Counted from the first letter of the stretch, positions 8,938 through 20,430 are shown. The stretch: DNA of 64,000 nt from JAXGQD01 sp040766665 (GCA_040766665.1 JAXGQD010000006.1:1-64000); one strand, 5' to 3'. The notes: generated by a model not told the origin, from the letters alone. Translations and numbers: made by a program.

Positions 8938-9645
8938 ATGTTGGAAATAAAGCATTTGACGAAACGTTACGGCAATGTGGTGGCGAACAAAGACATTTCG
9001 CTGACCGTACCGGATCACAGTGTGACGCTTTTGGTCGGTCCCAATGGTGCGGGCAAAAGTACCCTGCTGAAAAGCATCATGGGTTTGCTGCGCTACGAGG
9101 GAGAAATTCTCATCGGCGGGCAAAACAACAAGTCGGTAGAAGGCAGGGCGAAACTGGGCTATGTCCCGGAAATCCCCCAGCTCTACCCCTTGCTCACGGT
9201 GCATGAGCACTTGGAGCTGATTGCCCGTATCTATAAACTCCAGAACTGGGAGCAGAAGGCAGAGGCGCTTTTGCAGCGCTTTGAACTGGTCGAACAGGCG
9301 AAAAAGTTGGGTAGCGCGCTTTCGAAGGGCATGCAGCAAAAAACGTCCATTTGCATGGCGCTTTTGCATGAGCCGGAATTTATCCTTTTCGATGAGCCGC
9401 TGGTGGGCCTTGATCCGCACGCCATAAAGGAGCTGAAGCTGGTTTTTGCCGAACTGGCCGCTGCGGGTAAGTCGATTTTCATTTCCACGCATATTTTGGA
9501 CAGTGTGGATGAGCTGTGGAACTACGCCTTCGTGATGAAAGACGGTTTTATCATTTCGGGTGAGAACCGCAGCACTCTGGATCAGCATGGTTTAACATTG
9601 GAAGATTACTTCTTCCGTGTCACTGAAGGAGGACAAAATTCATGA
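8938..9645 (+). CDS. ABC transporter ATP-binding protein (exporter type)
   Basis: About 235 aa with one nucleotide-binding domain: Walker A GPNGAGKST, Q-loop YVPEIPQLYP, signature LSKGMQQK (a variant of LSGGQ), Walker B FILFDEPLVGLD and H-loop STHILDS. Its stop overlaps the start of the downstream membrane gene (ATGA), so the two form an exporter operon. The cargo is unknown. The Ser-Lys-Gly signature is common in this exporter subfamily. Confidence 0.92.
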   Translation: MLEIKHLTKRYGNVVANKDISLTVPDHSVTLLVGPNGAGKSTLLKSIMGLLRYEGEILIGGQNNKSVEGRAKLGYVPEIPQLYPLLTVHEHLELIARIYKLQNWEQKAEALLQRFELVEQAKKLGSALSKGMQQKTSICMALLHEPEFILFDEPLVGLDPHAIKELKLVFAELAAAGKSIFISTHILDSVDELWNYAFVMKDGFIISGENRSTLDQHGLTLEDYFFRVTEGGQNS

Positions 9646-11246
9646 GCGCCCTGGTCTTCCTCAAACTGAGGCAGTGGCGCAACGCGATCATTCGGGCGAT
9701 AAAGACACCGGCAAAATTAGCCCTGATTGTGCTCTATGCTTTTGCCTTCATCATCATGCTGTTTTTTATGGTCTTTGGCTCCAATTTCAGCAGTCGCATG
9801 GATGTTGTCTCCGGTAACGGACCGCGTGTGGTGGTGGGCATCATCGCGATTTTATCCTACTTCTTCAGTTATGCAGCGGCAAAAAGCGGCAAGGACGGCG
9901 TCAACCGCATTTTCAGCGAAGCGGATGCGCACATCCTGTTCGCCTCGCCCATGAGGCCTCAGACTTTATTGATTTATGGGCTGAGCAATCAGCTGCTTGC
10001 GGGCATCTTCAGCTCGGTTTTTCTGCTTTTTCAAGTGGGGAATTTTTACAATTTCGGTATCACGGGCACACAGGTTTGGGTGATTTTTGTGGCCTGGATT
10101 ATGGTGGCCATCAAGTATGCGCTAGTACGCATGCTCTCATATGTCATTACGGATCGTTGGCCTCAAGGCCAAAAGCTGGTCACTGTCTACGCATTCGTAG
10201 CCATCGGCATTTTGCTCCTATCGGGCGTTTTAGCCTACAGCGGTGGCGGCAGTTTTTCGCAAATGCTTGCGCGTTTTATGGGCATGCCGCAGCTGCGTTA
10301 TTTCCCGCTGGCTGGTTGGGTGCTGGTGCTCATCGAAGGCCTGATGCTGGGCATGCAACTTGAGCACTGGCTAATGCTGCTTTTGCTTATTGCGACGATT
10401 CCCCTGACCTTTTATTTTGTTTATAGGAAACCGGTTGATTTTTATGAGGATGCGCAACTTTTTGCCAAGCCGCAGAATCTCACAGGCAACAATAACAATG
10501 TCAGTTTGCAGGACCTGATGAAGCCAAAAAAAGACAAAAAAGTCAGCTATGTGGGGATTGGTGCTGGACAAGGGGCGAGCACCTTGTTCTACAAGCAGGT
10601 TTTGGAAAAAAGGCGTCAGCGCAAGTTTTTTCTAGGCTTTGCCTTTTTGATGTACTTAGCCTATGCTATCCTACTTTCTTACCTCAGCTTAAAGTTGCAC
10701 GCCTTTCCGCCGCGCTGGTTGGGAATCATCTATGCCGGCAGTTTTGTGATGATGCGCTTTACCATGTCTTCGATTAACCCTTTAGCTTTTGAACTGAACA
10801 ATCCATACTTTTTCCTCTATCCGATGAAAGCCTTCGAAAGAAGTCTCTATGGTCAGTTGGCAGGTGTCATGTTTATGGCTGTAGACGTTCTGCCGGGCTA
10901 CTTATTATGTGTCATTTTAGGAGGGATCCCACTGATTCCGGCGCTACTGCTCTTTCTCATGATGCTCTCCGCCAGTATGGTGACGACCGCAGCCTATCTT
11001 CTGACTTACGGCATTGCCGGCAGACCGGATAAGGGACTCTACGCCCTCTTGCTGATGGCCATTACCGCGGCACTCCTTACGCCTTCGGTCTTCGGTGTCA
11101 TCATTGTCGCTGTGGCGGCAGGGCTCAGCACGAGCTGGACCATCGCGGCGGTGGTGCTGTTTGTGATGATTCTGGTGAATTTGGGCATCGCGATGTTGGC
11201 CGTTCCCGGTATTAAAATGATCATGGAAAAAGGCCAGGATACATAG
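9642..11246 (+). CDS. ABC exporter membrane protein
   Basis: About 534 aa with roughly 12 predicted hydrophobic segments in two groups, separated by a charged region at about residues 255-315 (KPVDFYEDAQLFAKPQN and the Lys-rich LMKPKKDKKV). This resembles the putative ABC-exporter family found beside single-domain ATPases in Clostridia. It is translationally coupled to the preceding ATPase. The exported substrate is not evident; the next gene is a regulator 90 bp downstream and could be unrelated. Confidence 0.8.
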   Translation: MSALVFLKLRQWRNAIIRAIKTPAKLALIVLYAFAFIIMLFFMVFGSNFSSRMDVVSGNGPRVVVGIIAILSYFFSYAAAKSGKDGVNRIFSEADAHILFASPMRPQTLLIYGLSNQLLAGIFSSVFLLFQVGNFYNFGITGTQVWVIFVAWIMVAIKYALVRMLSYVITDRWPQGQKLVTVYAFVAIGILLLSGVLAYSGGGSFSQMLARFMGMPQLRYFPLAGWVLVLIEGLMLGMQLEHWLMLLLLIATIPLTFYFVYRKPVDFYEDAQLFAKPQNLTGNNNNVSLQDLMKPKKDKKVSYVGIGAGQGASTLFYKQVLEKRRQRKFFLGFAFLMYLAYAILLSYLSLKLHAFPPRWLGIIYAGSFVMMRFTMSSINPLAFELNNPYFFLYPMKAFERSLYGQLAGVMFMAVDVLPGYLLCVILGGIPLIPALLLFLMMLSASMVTTAAYLLTYGIAGRPDKGLYALLLMAITAALLTPSVFGVIIVAVAAGLSTSWTIAAVVLFVMILVNLGIAMLAVPGIKMIMEKGQDT

Positions 11247-11336
11247 TAAGGTTCTAGGATTTCTGCTATATTTACCAAAAGCTTGTTTCATCTTTGTTAA
11301 GCACAACACTCAAATTATTTTGTAAATTGGAGTACG

Positions 11337-13793
11337 ATGAAAACAGAGCAACTTTATTTTTCGACGCGTCTTACGAAAAAAATGCATGAAATATTACACA
11401 AACCCGTGACGATTGTCGAAGCGCCGGCCGGCTATGGGAAAACTTCTGCGGTACGCGAAGCTTTAAATGATTTGCCTGCTCAGCAGGTGCATTGGTTTAC
11501 AGCTGTCAACGAATCGTCGGTGGTGAGCTATAAGCGCCTGTGTCGCGAACTCAAGAAAATGGATGCCGCGGTCGGTGCGGCCTTGGAGAATCTGGGTTAT
11601 CCCAACCGCAGTAATGAGGAAGAAATCACGCTCCTCATCCAGCAATTGGAGAGCGAGCGCGATGTTTATTTGGTACTGGATAATTTGCAATTTTTACAGC
11701 GGGATTTGTCGCCGCAGATTTTTAGAGCCTTTACGGAAATCTTCTCTGAACACTTCCGCATCATCATGCTGGCCTATGACTTTAGCACTTGTCTGCCACA
11801 GTTGAAGGAGAATCATTACATCAACTATATCGGGGCGAGTGATATGGTTTTGCAAAAGGCGGAGATCAGGGATTATTTTGCCCGCCATGATATTCATCTG
11901 AATGGAACCGAAGCGGAAACGATTTTTCAGGCGACTCAGGGCTGGGTTCTGGCGGTCTCCTTCCACCTGATTAAATTGCAGTCAGGGGCGGAAGGCACGG
12001 TTGAACCTTCACTTTTTGCCCTGATGGATGAGATGTTTTGGACGAGACTCGATGTATCCGAAAAGCGGCTTTTGTTGCCTTTTGCCATTATGGATAGTCT
12101 GACCAGAGCGCAGCTGCAACGTATATTGGGTGCCGGTAGCATTAATGAAAACAACCGCATGGTGCTACAACGCACACCGCTGCTGCGTTTGGAACAAGGT
12201 CAGCATCGCTATTATCCTCACCTGATTCTCTCGACTTTTCTGAAGACGAAACTTGATCAATACCCTGAATTGGAGCGCAAGGAACTTTATCGCCGCTTCG
12301 GGGAATTCTATTTGTATGAGCTGCGCTCGTTTGATGCTTTGGCTTGCTTTTATGAAGTGAAAGATTATGAGTCAATTCTGGCCAGCCCGCTGGAACTTTT
12401 GGAATTTGCGGAGATTGGCGGCAAGGCTTTTGCCGAAATTATTGTCGAGCTGCTGGAACATTGTCCAGAAACAACGCGTGCCAAGTATCCTTTTGCCCTG
12501 CTGAAACTAGCCTATTACTTATTTAACGCCATGAATTTTAAGGCTTTCGATCAGTTGATGAGAGAGGCACATGCGGTGATTTGGGCGCTGGAAGATGAGC
12601 ATTTGAAGGGTGAGTGGTACCTGACCGCCGCATTTTATGATTTTCCCAAGCCGCTGCGGATGTGCGAGAAATATCGTCTGGCTGAGGCTCACTTGCAGCA
12701 CGCTTCTGAGATTTATTCTTCTAAGATGCCTTACATGTTTGGCAGTCCTTCGCAGTGGTTTTTCTTTTATACGGAGCCGGGCCAGGGGGATTTGCGTGCT
12801 GAGGAGCTGACGGAGATGCTGGAGCTTTACGGCAAAATGACCAACGGCCACGGCCATGGCACAGACCTGCTTTACAAAGGAGAACTTGCGGCGATGCGTT
12901 GCCGTTTCAATGAGGCGGAGATTTTTGCCTACCAAGCCGCTGCAGCCGCTGAAGCCTACCAAGGTGTGACGGTTTCATACGGGGTGGCGCTTTTGCTTGG
13001 ACGTATTGCGATTTCCAAAGGAGATATGGACCTCCTGGATAAAGCCATTGCCTTTTTAGAAAACAAGGCTTCTGCTTTTCCTTATTTGAGTGGTACCCAA
13101 ACCAATCGGACGCTATTGGAATTGGTGAGAAGTATGCTTTTATCCATGCTGGAAAGGGTCTCAGAAACCCCTGCTTAGGCGAAGTTGGGGCAAAGCGAAG
13201 GCCGCAAACATGCCCTCGCTACAATCCAGTTAGCGTATGTCGGAGTGGTGGACTTGCTATTACGCGGAGAACTGACCCGCGCGGTCGGTATTATGGAATG
13301 GTTTGAGCGGAGCAATGAATTTTATAGTAACTGCGTGATGCGCTACTTTGTTAATATCGGCTTATCCATGGCTTACCTGGGCTTACGCGAAGAGGAAAAA
13401 GCTCTGCATAAGTTTGACCAGGCCTTATCTCTAGCGGAACAAGATGATGTACTCTCTACCTTTATCCATTACCGCAAACACCTGACCCCTCTGTTGAGCC
13501 ATCCCTTGCTCCAGGCAAAACATAAGGATTTTATCGACAAGATTTTTGCCCAGGAATTGGTCTTTCAAAGTAGCGATACGACTATTTTTGCCGCACTTGC
13601 CAGCGAAAAATTGCCCAGCACTTTGACACCGCGCGAGGAGGAAATCGCCCGCTTGATTGCACAGGGTCTGCGCAATCGCGAAATCGCCGAAACGCTGATT
13701 ATTTCGGAATCGACTGTGAAGAATCACATCCAAAATATCTACTCTAAGCTGACGATTGATCGACGTTCCAAGCTCGTTGCGATGCTGAATTAG
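11337..13793 (+). pseudogene. MalT-like LAL transcriptional regulator with in-frame amber codon
   Basis: Large ATP-binding LuxR-type regulator. The N-terminal P-loop reads EAPAGYGKTSA, a long helical/TPR-like middle follows, and the C-terminal LuxR helix-turn-helix is LTPREEEIARLIAQGLRNRE then ISESTVKNHIQNIYSKLTID. The frame is open throughout except one TAG at 13176-13178 (codon 614). Total length is 2,457 nt, identical to the intact paralogue at 24394-26850. Alignment without gaps places Trp (ISETNEW) of the paralogue at the stop, so a single TGG-to-TAG change explains it. TAG ends other genes here, so the code is not altered. Without readthrough the product lacks its DNA-binding domain. 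A TTG at 13185 could restart the C-terminal 202 aa. Confidence 0.88.
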
Positions 13794-13799
13794 GCTTAA

Positions 13800-14230
13800 G
13801 CTTGATTTGGGTCTGTATCAGGCTGGATTTGGGCTGGTCTGGTTGCGCTTGGGCCGGCTGTGCCTTGGCTGTTTGGTGCCTGGATTCCCGTCAAGACCCG
13901 TCAAAGTGGACAGAATTTTCGGGGATGTGCTTGAAAGTGCCTTCGGATGGCTGTCCGACAAGTCAAAAACCTGTTTTCAGCCCACTTTTTACAGGGATGT
14001 GGTGGCGTACACCACACAGTCGAAATTATTGTCACAAAATCGTGTGTTTGACATGAACAGAGACCCTAAAAGCACTGAAATGACCACATCCCCGAAAATT
14101 TTGTCCATTTTCATTGCACTGGCCAATACGAATCGTCGCGCCACTTGGCATAGTGGCACACCGCTCAAGCCCTCATCGTAAATCCGTCGCGCCGCTTGGC
14201 ATAGCGGCGAACACCGCCCAGCACCCGCGA
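13800..14230. repeat. Composite intergenic repeat module 2
   Basis: No credible gene. A copy of the GGGGATGTG / CCACATCCCC segment (about 13916-14100) lies in the opposite orientation to module 1, with the shared block TTTTCAGCCCACTTTTTACA near 13974. To its right are two hairpin-like units, the clearer at about 14186-14211 (GTCGC to GCGAA). This lies between the amber-interrupted regulator and the broken surface-protein gene. Confidence 0.75.
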
Positions 14231-14273
14231 CTCAAGCGGAATCACGGAGCCGTCATCTTTTCAATTGCCGGGT

Positions 14274-14318
14274 AAAAACTTGCTTGCCTGCCCCCCAGAG
14301 GGAAGGGACAGGCAAGAC
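14274..14318 (-). terminator. Rho-independent terminator of the large surface-protein gene
   Basis: Inverted repeat CTTGCCTG (14283-14290) and CAGGCAAG (14309-14316), extended inward by CCC/GGG pairing. On the minus strand it is followed by GCAAGTTTTTA. It sits about 50 bp past the stop of the surface-protein gene. Confidence 0.7.
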
Positions 14319-14365
14319 AATTCGGAGTCGCATCATACAATGACACGACGGACCTAATTTCATAA

Positions 14366-17300
14366 TTACTTTCTGATGGGCCGACTAAAACATAAAAGTG
14401 CAAAAGGGGAGAGGAGACGAGCGGTAGCAGATTTTGCAGTCAGGGAGGGTGCTGGAGTCGTCGTAGTGGTAGACACTGGAGTCGCCTTGTAAACCGCGTA
14501 AAGATCCATCGAACTGGTGATCGGAAAACGGGGTACCGGTGAAGTCTTCACATCAGGGTAAATTTTGATGCTCTTATCATTCACGTATTCCCAATGACTG
14601 AAGGTATAAGTGTAATTAGCATCTGCCGGTCGATTTGGCGAAGGAAGCGTATCCGGTAAATACACGCCTTCATTGATGTTGTACTGTTTACCTGTTATGC
14701 CGGGATTATTGTCATAATAGCCTGCAAAGGATCCGTCCAAAGCATATGCGTAAAAATACATGACGTGGATAGCCGCCCCGGTTGGTGAAATGGTTCCCTG
14801 ACTTGTCGTTGCCGCAGTTGTAGTAGTCGCAGTTGTAGTCGGAGCGGCCGTTGTTGTCGTCGCCGTTGTTGTCGTGGTGCTTGTCGTTGCCGAAGTCGTT
14901 GGGCTCGTCGTCGTAGATGTCGTGGTAAGCGGTGTCGCCGTATAAACCGCGTAATAGTTCGAGCTCTGGTAATCGGTGGTGACAATGGGGAAACGGGGTA
15001 CCGGCGAGGTGCTTGCATCGGGATATATTTTGACGTTTGTGTCAGTAGAGAGTTCCCAATGGCTGAAGGTGTAGCTGTTTTGGGCATCTGACGGCTTAAA
15101 GGGGATTGGCAGCACATCAGGCAAATAACTGCCCTCGGGGATGTTGTATTGTTTGTTTTGAATCGTTGGGTCACCGTCATAATACTCTTGGTACGACCAG
15201 TCGGTAGAATAGGCAGAGAGCACGACGACATGGATGGGAGTTGCCGTTGTTGGGCCTATTGAAGTCGTTGCGCTGCTTGTAGGTGCTACAGTCGTTGCAC
15301 TCGTTTCCGTGGTGGGAGTTATAGTGCCTGTGCTTGTTGTGGTGCCGGTTGTCGCTGTCGTCGCAGTTGTAGCTGTAGTAGGACTGGTGGCTGTCGTTGC
15401 GCTTGTAGTCGTCGTCGTACTCGAACTTGGGCTGCTTGTCGTTGATGCCGTCGTTGTTGTCGTGTTAATGGCTTCGATATTGAAGACAGCCGTGAAAGTC
15501 ATATCCTGAGCGAAGTCGTAAAAATGGGCACCGGCGGGCAATTGGTAAAGCTTACCTGCGCTGTCTTTGCCCTCCCAATACTTGAGGGTGTAGATGCTGT
15601 TGTACGCAGTAAAGCGAATATCGGGGAACCAAATGTTTGTGCCGCCCCGCACGGTCGCAATCTGCTGTGGACTCGGCCACTCTTTTGTGGTGACCGTATC
15701 ATTGACAAAAGTCAATTGATGGAAGATGTTTTTCTGTTCATAGATGGCATAGTAGGTTACGCTGTCCAACCCTTCAGGCGGGACAGGTAAGCTGCTGATG
15801 CTGGGATAGATTTGTGCAACTTTCTGACCATTAAGTATCTGATAGCCCTCAGGATAAAGGCTCCAGCCTTTGAAAGGATAGGTATCGCTGAGCGTGGAAG
15901 CTTTGCTTGCTTTTTGCATTAATTCGGGTGTGAGTGCATCTCCTGCCATGCCGCTTTGGGTAAGGGTGGATTTGCCGTTAATTAAACCGTCTTGGGCATC
16001 CAGAGTCAGTGTGCTAAGTCGTCTCGTATCAATAGCGAAACGAGGCGTTTTTCCGACATATCGCAAGATGAGTCCGCTACTGTTTTTCTCAGACCCAAAA
16101 ACATAGGGGAAGTTGATTTTGTATGCATCATCCACTTGGGTGATATTTCCGACACCAAAATGCGGAGAAGGCTTGTAGGCTGCTTTGAAAGCTTGCAACA
16201 TGCTTTCCCAGCCCAATTGATCGCCCTTTTTACCGCTGAATGTAAATAGCTTGCTGTCATTGACGACATTGACATTTAAGGTGTAAATCACGTCACTGCT
16301 TTCTTTCAAGACGGGGACAAAACGCAGCTTGCCGCTGAAGTCGGGCACTACATCTGAACCGGTTTTGAGTCGCAGCTCGACACCGTTAACCAGGCTGGCA
16401 GATTTCCAATAGTCAACCGTGTAGTATTTGACGCCATCGGTACAGGTGAAGTTTACTGGGGCTATCGGGCGACCGACTTCCACAACCGACAATGTATAGT
16501 TAGGCCAGCTGGAAGTAACATCGTAGCTCAACTTGGCGTAGTCGAGTTTGATGTTTGGATAGTGGATAGCCAGCCACTCATTTGTCGCAAATTCCAGGGT
16601 GGGAGGGATGTTTTTGACTCGATAGGAGGCCTTGTACTCGAGTTGTTTGGTTCCTTGTGGGAATAATTTTAAGTCTAGCAAGGGGATGTAGGCGCCGCTT
16701 ACCAATACGCCGGAAGTTGAGCGCATATTGGCAAAAGTACCGTCCGGCAGATTCCAGCCGTCAAATTCTCTGAGTACCCCGTCAACGGTTTTATCAGCCG
16801 TGATGCTGGGTGGATGGGGTTGGCCATTTTGCCCGAGGTACTCCCGCTTCAAGATGGTATCGCCATCTTTGTAAAGCACTTCCACGGGCTGTAAGCAGCG
16901 GTATTTTTCATAAATGCCGGTACGCGCGACGGCAATTTCCTTGTCCCAGACCGCTGGGATGCCGTTGACCGCATATTTGCTGATATCAGGCGGCGTGGGC
17001 TTCGCACCGATGGAGACCCGTTTCATGATGCTCGTATTGTCCGGCATGATGAATTCGGCAAGTGTATAGGGCTTGAAAACCGGATAGAAGTTCATCATGA
17101 GGGTGCGGATTTTGCCTAGTTCCTGATCAATTTTGGCCTGGGTTTCAGCCGTAAGCAAGGCGCTTGGCGACGACTCCCTCAAAATCGCGGACTCTATCTG
17201 AGCGGCTTCCTGGGCTGCGTAAGCATAGTAAATATTGGGGAAGACGGCCTTTACCGCTGCAGTGGAGGTGTTGTGACTGACAATGGAGAGATTGGAGTCG

Positions 17301-17432
17301 CTGACATAGGTGTAATAGTCCCAGCTTTCGACTGTGATGCCTTCCGGGAATTTTAAACCGACAGCGGCCATCTCTTTGGAGACGTCGGTGGGGTAGGTGT
17401 CGCCATAATTGACATGGACCATAAGACAATAT
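14366..17432 (-). pseudogene. Large surface protein, 3' fragment (downstream of IS110)
   Basis: About 1,020 codons without a stop. They contain beta-rich extracellular repeats of the InlB/Listeria-Bacteroides type (blocks ending in KGWSLYPEG, LKYWEGKD, FSHWELST and FSHWEYVND, each followed by a YAVYxA strand) and two long Thr/Ser/Ala linkers rich in TTTT and TTAT at about 14.8-14.95 and 15.2-15.5 kb. The last two modules (PIHVVVLSAYSTDWSYQEYY and AIHVMYFYAYALDGSFAGYY) are clear duplicates. The C-terminus has only a short hydrophobic run and Arg/Lys tail, with no sortase motif. The open frame continues back into the IS110 element to an ATG at 17524, so a chimeric 1,052-aa product is possible. 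It originally continued from the fragment at 19012-20430. Confidence 0.8.
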
Positions 17433-17527
17433 GAAGTGACCCCGCATTGCAACAACGTGGATTTATCCGTTAGTCTGGAATGTGTAAAACAGCCAGCGGC
17501 ATTACCGCATACAATGGAGGTCACTCA

Positions 17528-18728
17528 ATGGAAAGTATAATTTATGTCGGAATCGATGTCCACAAAAACAGCTACACCCTGTGCTGCTTAGAGCCCAGCA
17601 TGTACGGAGAGGACAAACTCTTTGCTCAAACGACTTTTGGATCCAGACAGCCATCTGATCGAGAAATATTTGGATCGTATTGAAGAAAATTTCCTCTTAC
17701 AACACCCGGACAAGGACGGGTCCGCTTCGTCTGTGGCTATGAGGCAGGTTGCATGGGCTATACCCTCTATTATCAGTTACGCCAAAAAAAGGCATCACCT
17801 GTCATGTCATGGCACCAAGTAGCATGCCCCGATACCAGAAGCATCGCATCAAGACGGATCGTCTCGATGCCGAAAAAGATTGCCAAAAGCTTGGCCTATG
17901 GAACCTACAGTCGCATCTATATCCCAAGCGTTCAAGATGACATGATTAAGCAGTACATCCGTATGCGGAACGACCACAAAAAAAGAAGTTCAAAATGCTC
18001 AAGCAAGAGATTCAGGGCCTTTGTCTTCGTAATGGCCAAGCGTATGACGCTCACAAAAGCTACTGGACGGCGGCCCATTTAACCTGGCTCAGTCGTTTGT
18101 CATTAGATCCGATTCTGAAGGAGACCTTGCAAGAATACCTCTCCGAGCTATCGGCAACTGAGTGACAAGCTTGGCCTTTGATCGACGGATAGAAGAGTTT
18201 GCTCAACTCGACGCTTACCGAGAAAAAGTAGAACAGCTTCGTTGTTTCGTAGGGATTAAGACTTACAGTGCGATGACTATCCTAGTGGAAACGAGTGATT
18301 TCCAACGGTTTAGAACAGCCGCCCACTATGCCGCCTATCTCGGATTGGTCCCAGGAGAGCACTCCAGCGGAGACACACAAATTCGAACGAGCATTACGAA
18401 AGCAGGAAACACCCATATCCGAAGAGTACTTGTAGAAGCCGCTCAGTGTTATACCCGAGGGTCTATTGGCCAAAAGTCTCGCGATTTACGCAAACGACAA
18501 GAAGGAAAGGCGCCCGATGTCATTGCATATGCGGATCGTGCGAGCGAACGCTTGAAACGAAAATTCTATCGCATGAAACGTCAGTCTAAAAAACACAATG
18601 TTGCGGTAACCGCTATCGCTCGGGAGTTAGCCCGGTTTCGTTTGGGGGATGATGACAGAACACCGAGAACCAGTACAAGCACCAGCAAGATAAAAACAGA
18701 TCACAAACAGCAGAGACAGCAAAAGTAA
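17528..18728 (+). pseudogene. IS110-family transposase, multiply frameshifted
   Basis: The N-terminus MESIIYVGIDVHKNSYTLC carries the first Asp of the DEDD domain. HRIKTDRLDAEKDCQKLG carries the later acidic pair. The C-terminal Transposase_20-type domain is in a long open stretch from 18162: FVGIKTYSAMTILVETSDF, then YLGLVPGEHSSGDTQIRT and ITKAGNTHIRRVLVEAA. The parts lie in different frames, with changes near 17,635, 17,750-17,830, 17,930-17,990 and before 18,162. A normal member is one frame of about 400 aa. The copy is inactive; mobilisation would need a protein from elsewhere. Confidence 0.88.
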
Positions 18729-18754
18729 AGATCCATGACCCATGTCTGGAGGGA

Positions 18755-18943
18755 GGTTCAGAGGTTTTGATGGACAGACAGGTTCGAGTGACTACGAAAA
18801 AAAGTTGTTGACACAGGAAACTGTGATTCACGTCGTAAGACTGTAGAACTCCACGGCGAACCATTGACCTGCGGTAAGGATGACCGAATCCGCGTATAAC
18901 AGAATGGCCAATGCCGAGAACTGTCGAATCAAACCTCTGAACC
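18755..18943. ncRNA. Candidate IS110 bridge/seek RNA region
   Basis: The non-coding end after the transposase has complementary arms: GGTTCAGAGGTTTTGAT (18755-18771) and ATCAAACCTCTGAACC (18928-18943), about 160 bases apart, followed by a small hairpin CTTCCTCTAGGAAG (18943-18956). IS110-family elements encode a structured RNA in a non-coding end that selects the target; in the IS1111 group it lies after the transposase gene. The fit is positional and structural only, and orientation is unproven. Confidence 0.4.
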
Positions 18944-19011
18944 TTCCTCTAGGAAGGAAGTTTCTAAATGATTTAATCGGAACGAAAAACATACTTGACA
19001 AGGGTCACTTC

Positions 19012-20430
19012 ATAACAGTTTTTTAGATTCACCCGTTTTCAGGCCACTATCCGTCAGGATGGGGATGTGGTAGTAGGCGATAATGGGGGTCGGTTTGACA
19101 ATCAGATGGAAGTCCGTATCTGCGCGGACGGGGCCAAAGTTTTGCCAATAAGTGCTGCCGTTACCTAACTGCAGGCCGTATTTTCTCAGGATCGGATCTT
19201 CAGGAAGTGTTGCCACGATATCGGAAAAAGGCGGTTCCGTAGGCAGGGCTCCATCTAAAGCTTTCGTTGAAGAGATGAGTTTATTATCGTAGCCATAGAA
19301 ATTAACATTCCACTCCTTGTCTGTGACGCTGGCGTCTTTTTTCCAAGACAAGTGGAGCAGCTTACTCATGGGCTTATTACTGCCAAAGGTAAATGCTCCC
19401 GTGTACGTCACACTGACCGTGAAGTCGATGCGGTCACGATTGATGGTGACCTTAGGTGTCGGCGTAGCTGAGTCAAGCACCCCGGCAGGCAGTGTCTCCG
19501 TTACTTCAGTACTCGTCTGCGCTGTGTTTTCAGAGATGGTAATCATGCCGTTTTTATCCACTTTTACAAAAGGCGCATCCAGAGGATTGATGTTGACGAT
19601 TTCACATGCCAGATTGCCGTTAAATTGCGGAAAGCGCACGTTGACCATCGGTGCCGTGGTTGCGGTTGAACCCAGGTACAAGTAGTTCATCGACAGCAAT
19701 TGTCTGCCATCGCTTTGTTTCTGAGCCAAGTTAAGCGTGCGGCTTGTAAAGCTGTAGCTTTCGTCAGTATTACTGAAGCTGATGGGTGTTTCGGCATTAC
19801 CGAAGACAATGATGGGAAACTTAAATTCGGCGATAGCGACTTCGCCCTCCCAAATCATGAATTTCCACTCAAAACTGAGCCCCGCGTAGATGCCGATTTC
19901 GTTGGAAATGACACCTGAGAAATGACTTCCATCCTTTGTAGTCATGCCATAGCGGGTCTCTTTGTCATAGGTGTAGCGCATGATGCCGGTGAGCTCATCG
20001 TAGATGCCTGCTTCAATCGAAAAACCCACTGACAATACGTCACCCATACCGGTCGGACTGATCGTTAATTTTAGCTCGATGCCGACACGGATGCCGATTT
20101 TGCCGATAAAAGTCAGATCAATTGAAGTCTTGCTCTCCAATTCAATCGTGACATGCTTCACGGTCGCGGAACTGGTAAAGATTTCATATGCGTAAGGCTC
20201 AGTCGGATCATTGTCACTCAACATCGAGTGATAGGGTCGGTACGCGCAAGCTTGTTCCTGATAGTTGCGATAGCTGACTACAGTGGTATTGAAGTTGAAA
20301 TTGGCACTGATGCCCATGCTGGCAACGGCTGACACTGTGAGATTAATATCGACGATGCCTAAAATATTAAAGACTAGTTTACCGATGGGAATTTCGAAGA
20401 GATCGAGATTATAGCCCAGGTCTGCCTGGC
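19012..20430 (-). pseudogene. Large surface protein, middle fragment
   Basis: In frame from about 20430 (AGC CAG GCA GAC, translating SQADLGYNLDLFEIPIGKL) down to the IS110 junction after GESKKLL. It is beta-rich with no membrane helix; its fold is not recognised. It contains TKDGSHFSGVISNEIGIYAG and a run of strands around PKVTINRDRIDFTVSVTYTG. It lies one base out of phase with the upstream fragment, and both phases are open across the junction at the A6 tract. The downstream end is the IS110 insertion point, where the frame continues into the 3' fragment once the element is removed. Confidence 0.75.

Larger units (their letters stand above)
17433..19011 (+). mobile_element. IS110-family element inserted in the surface-protein gene
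   Basis: About 1.58 kb bounded by inverted 10-mers GAAGTGACCC (17433-17442) and GGGTCACTTC (19002-19011). It carries a degenerate IS110-type transposase on the plus strand, a 95-bp left flank and a long right non-coding flank of about 280 bp. Removing it rejoins the two host reading frames in phase (KKLL then YCLMVHVNYGDTYP), which supports insertion into a once continuous gene. The ends are sequence-inferred and may be off by a few bases, because IS110/IS1111 repeats can be subterminal. Confidence 0.85.

Noticed and set aside
13176..13178. Amber recoding (for example pyrrolysine) as the reason for the internal TAG
   Set aside because: TAG ends other genes in the window (for example the AraC gene), the paralogue has Trp, and no recoding machinery is visible; point mutation is simpler.
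15234..15509. Valine-rich 91-aa frame on the plus strand
   Set aside because: It is the antisense translation of the Thr/Ser linker of the surface protein.
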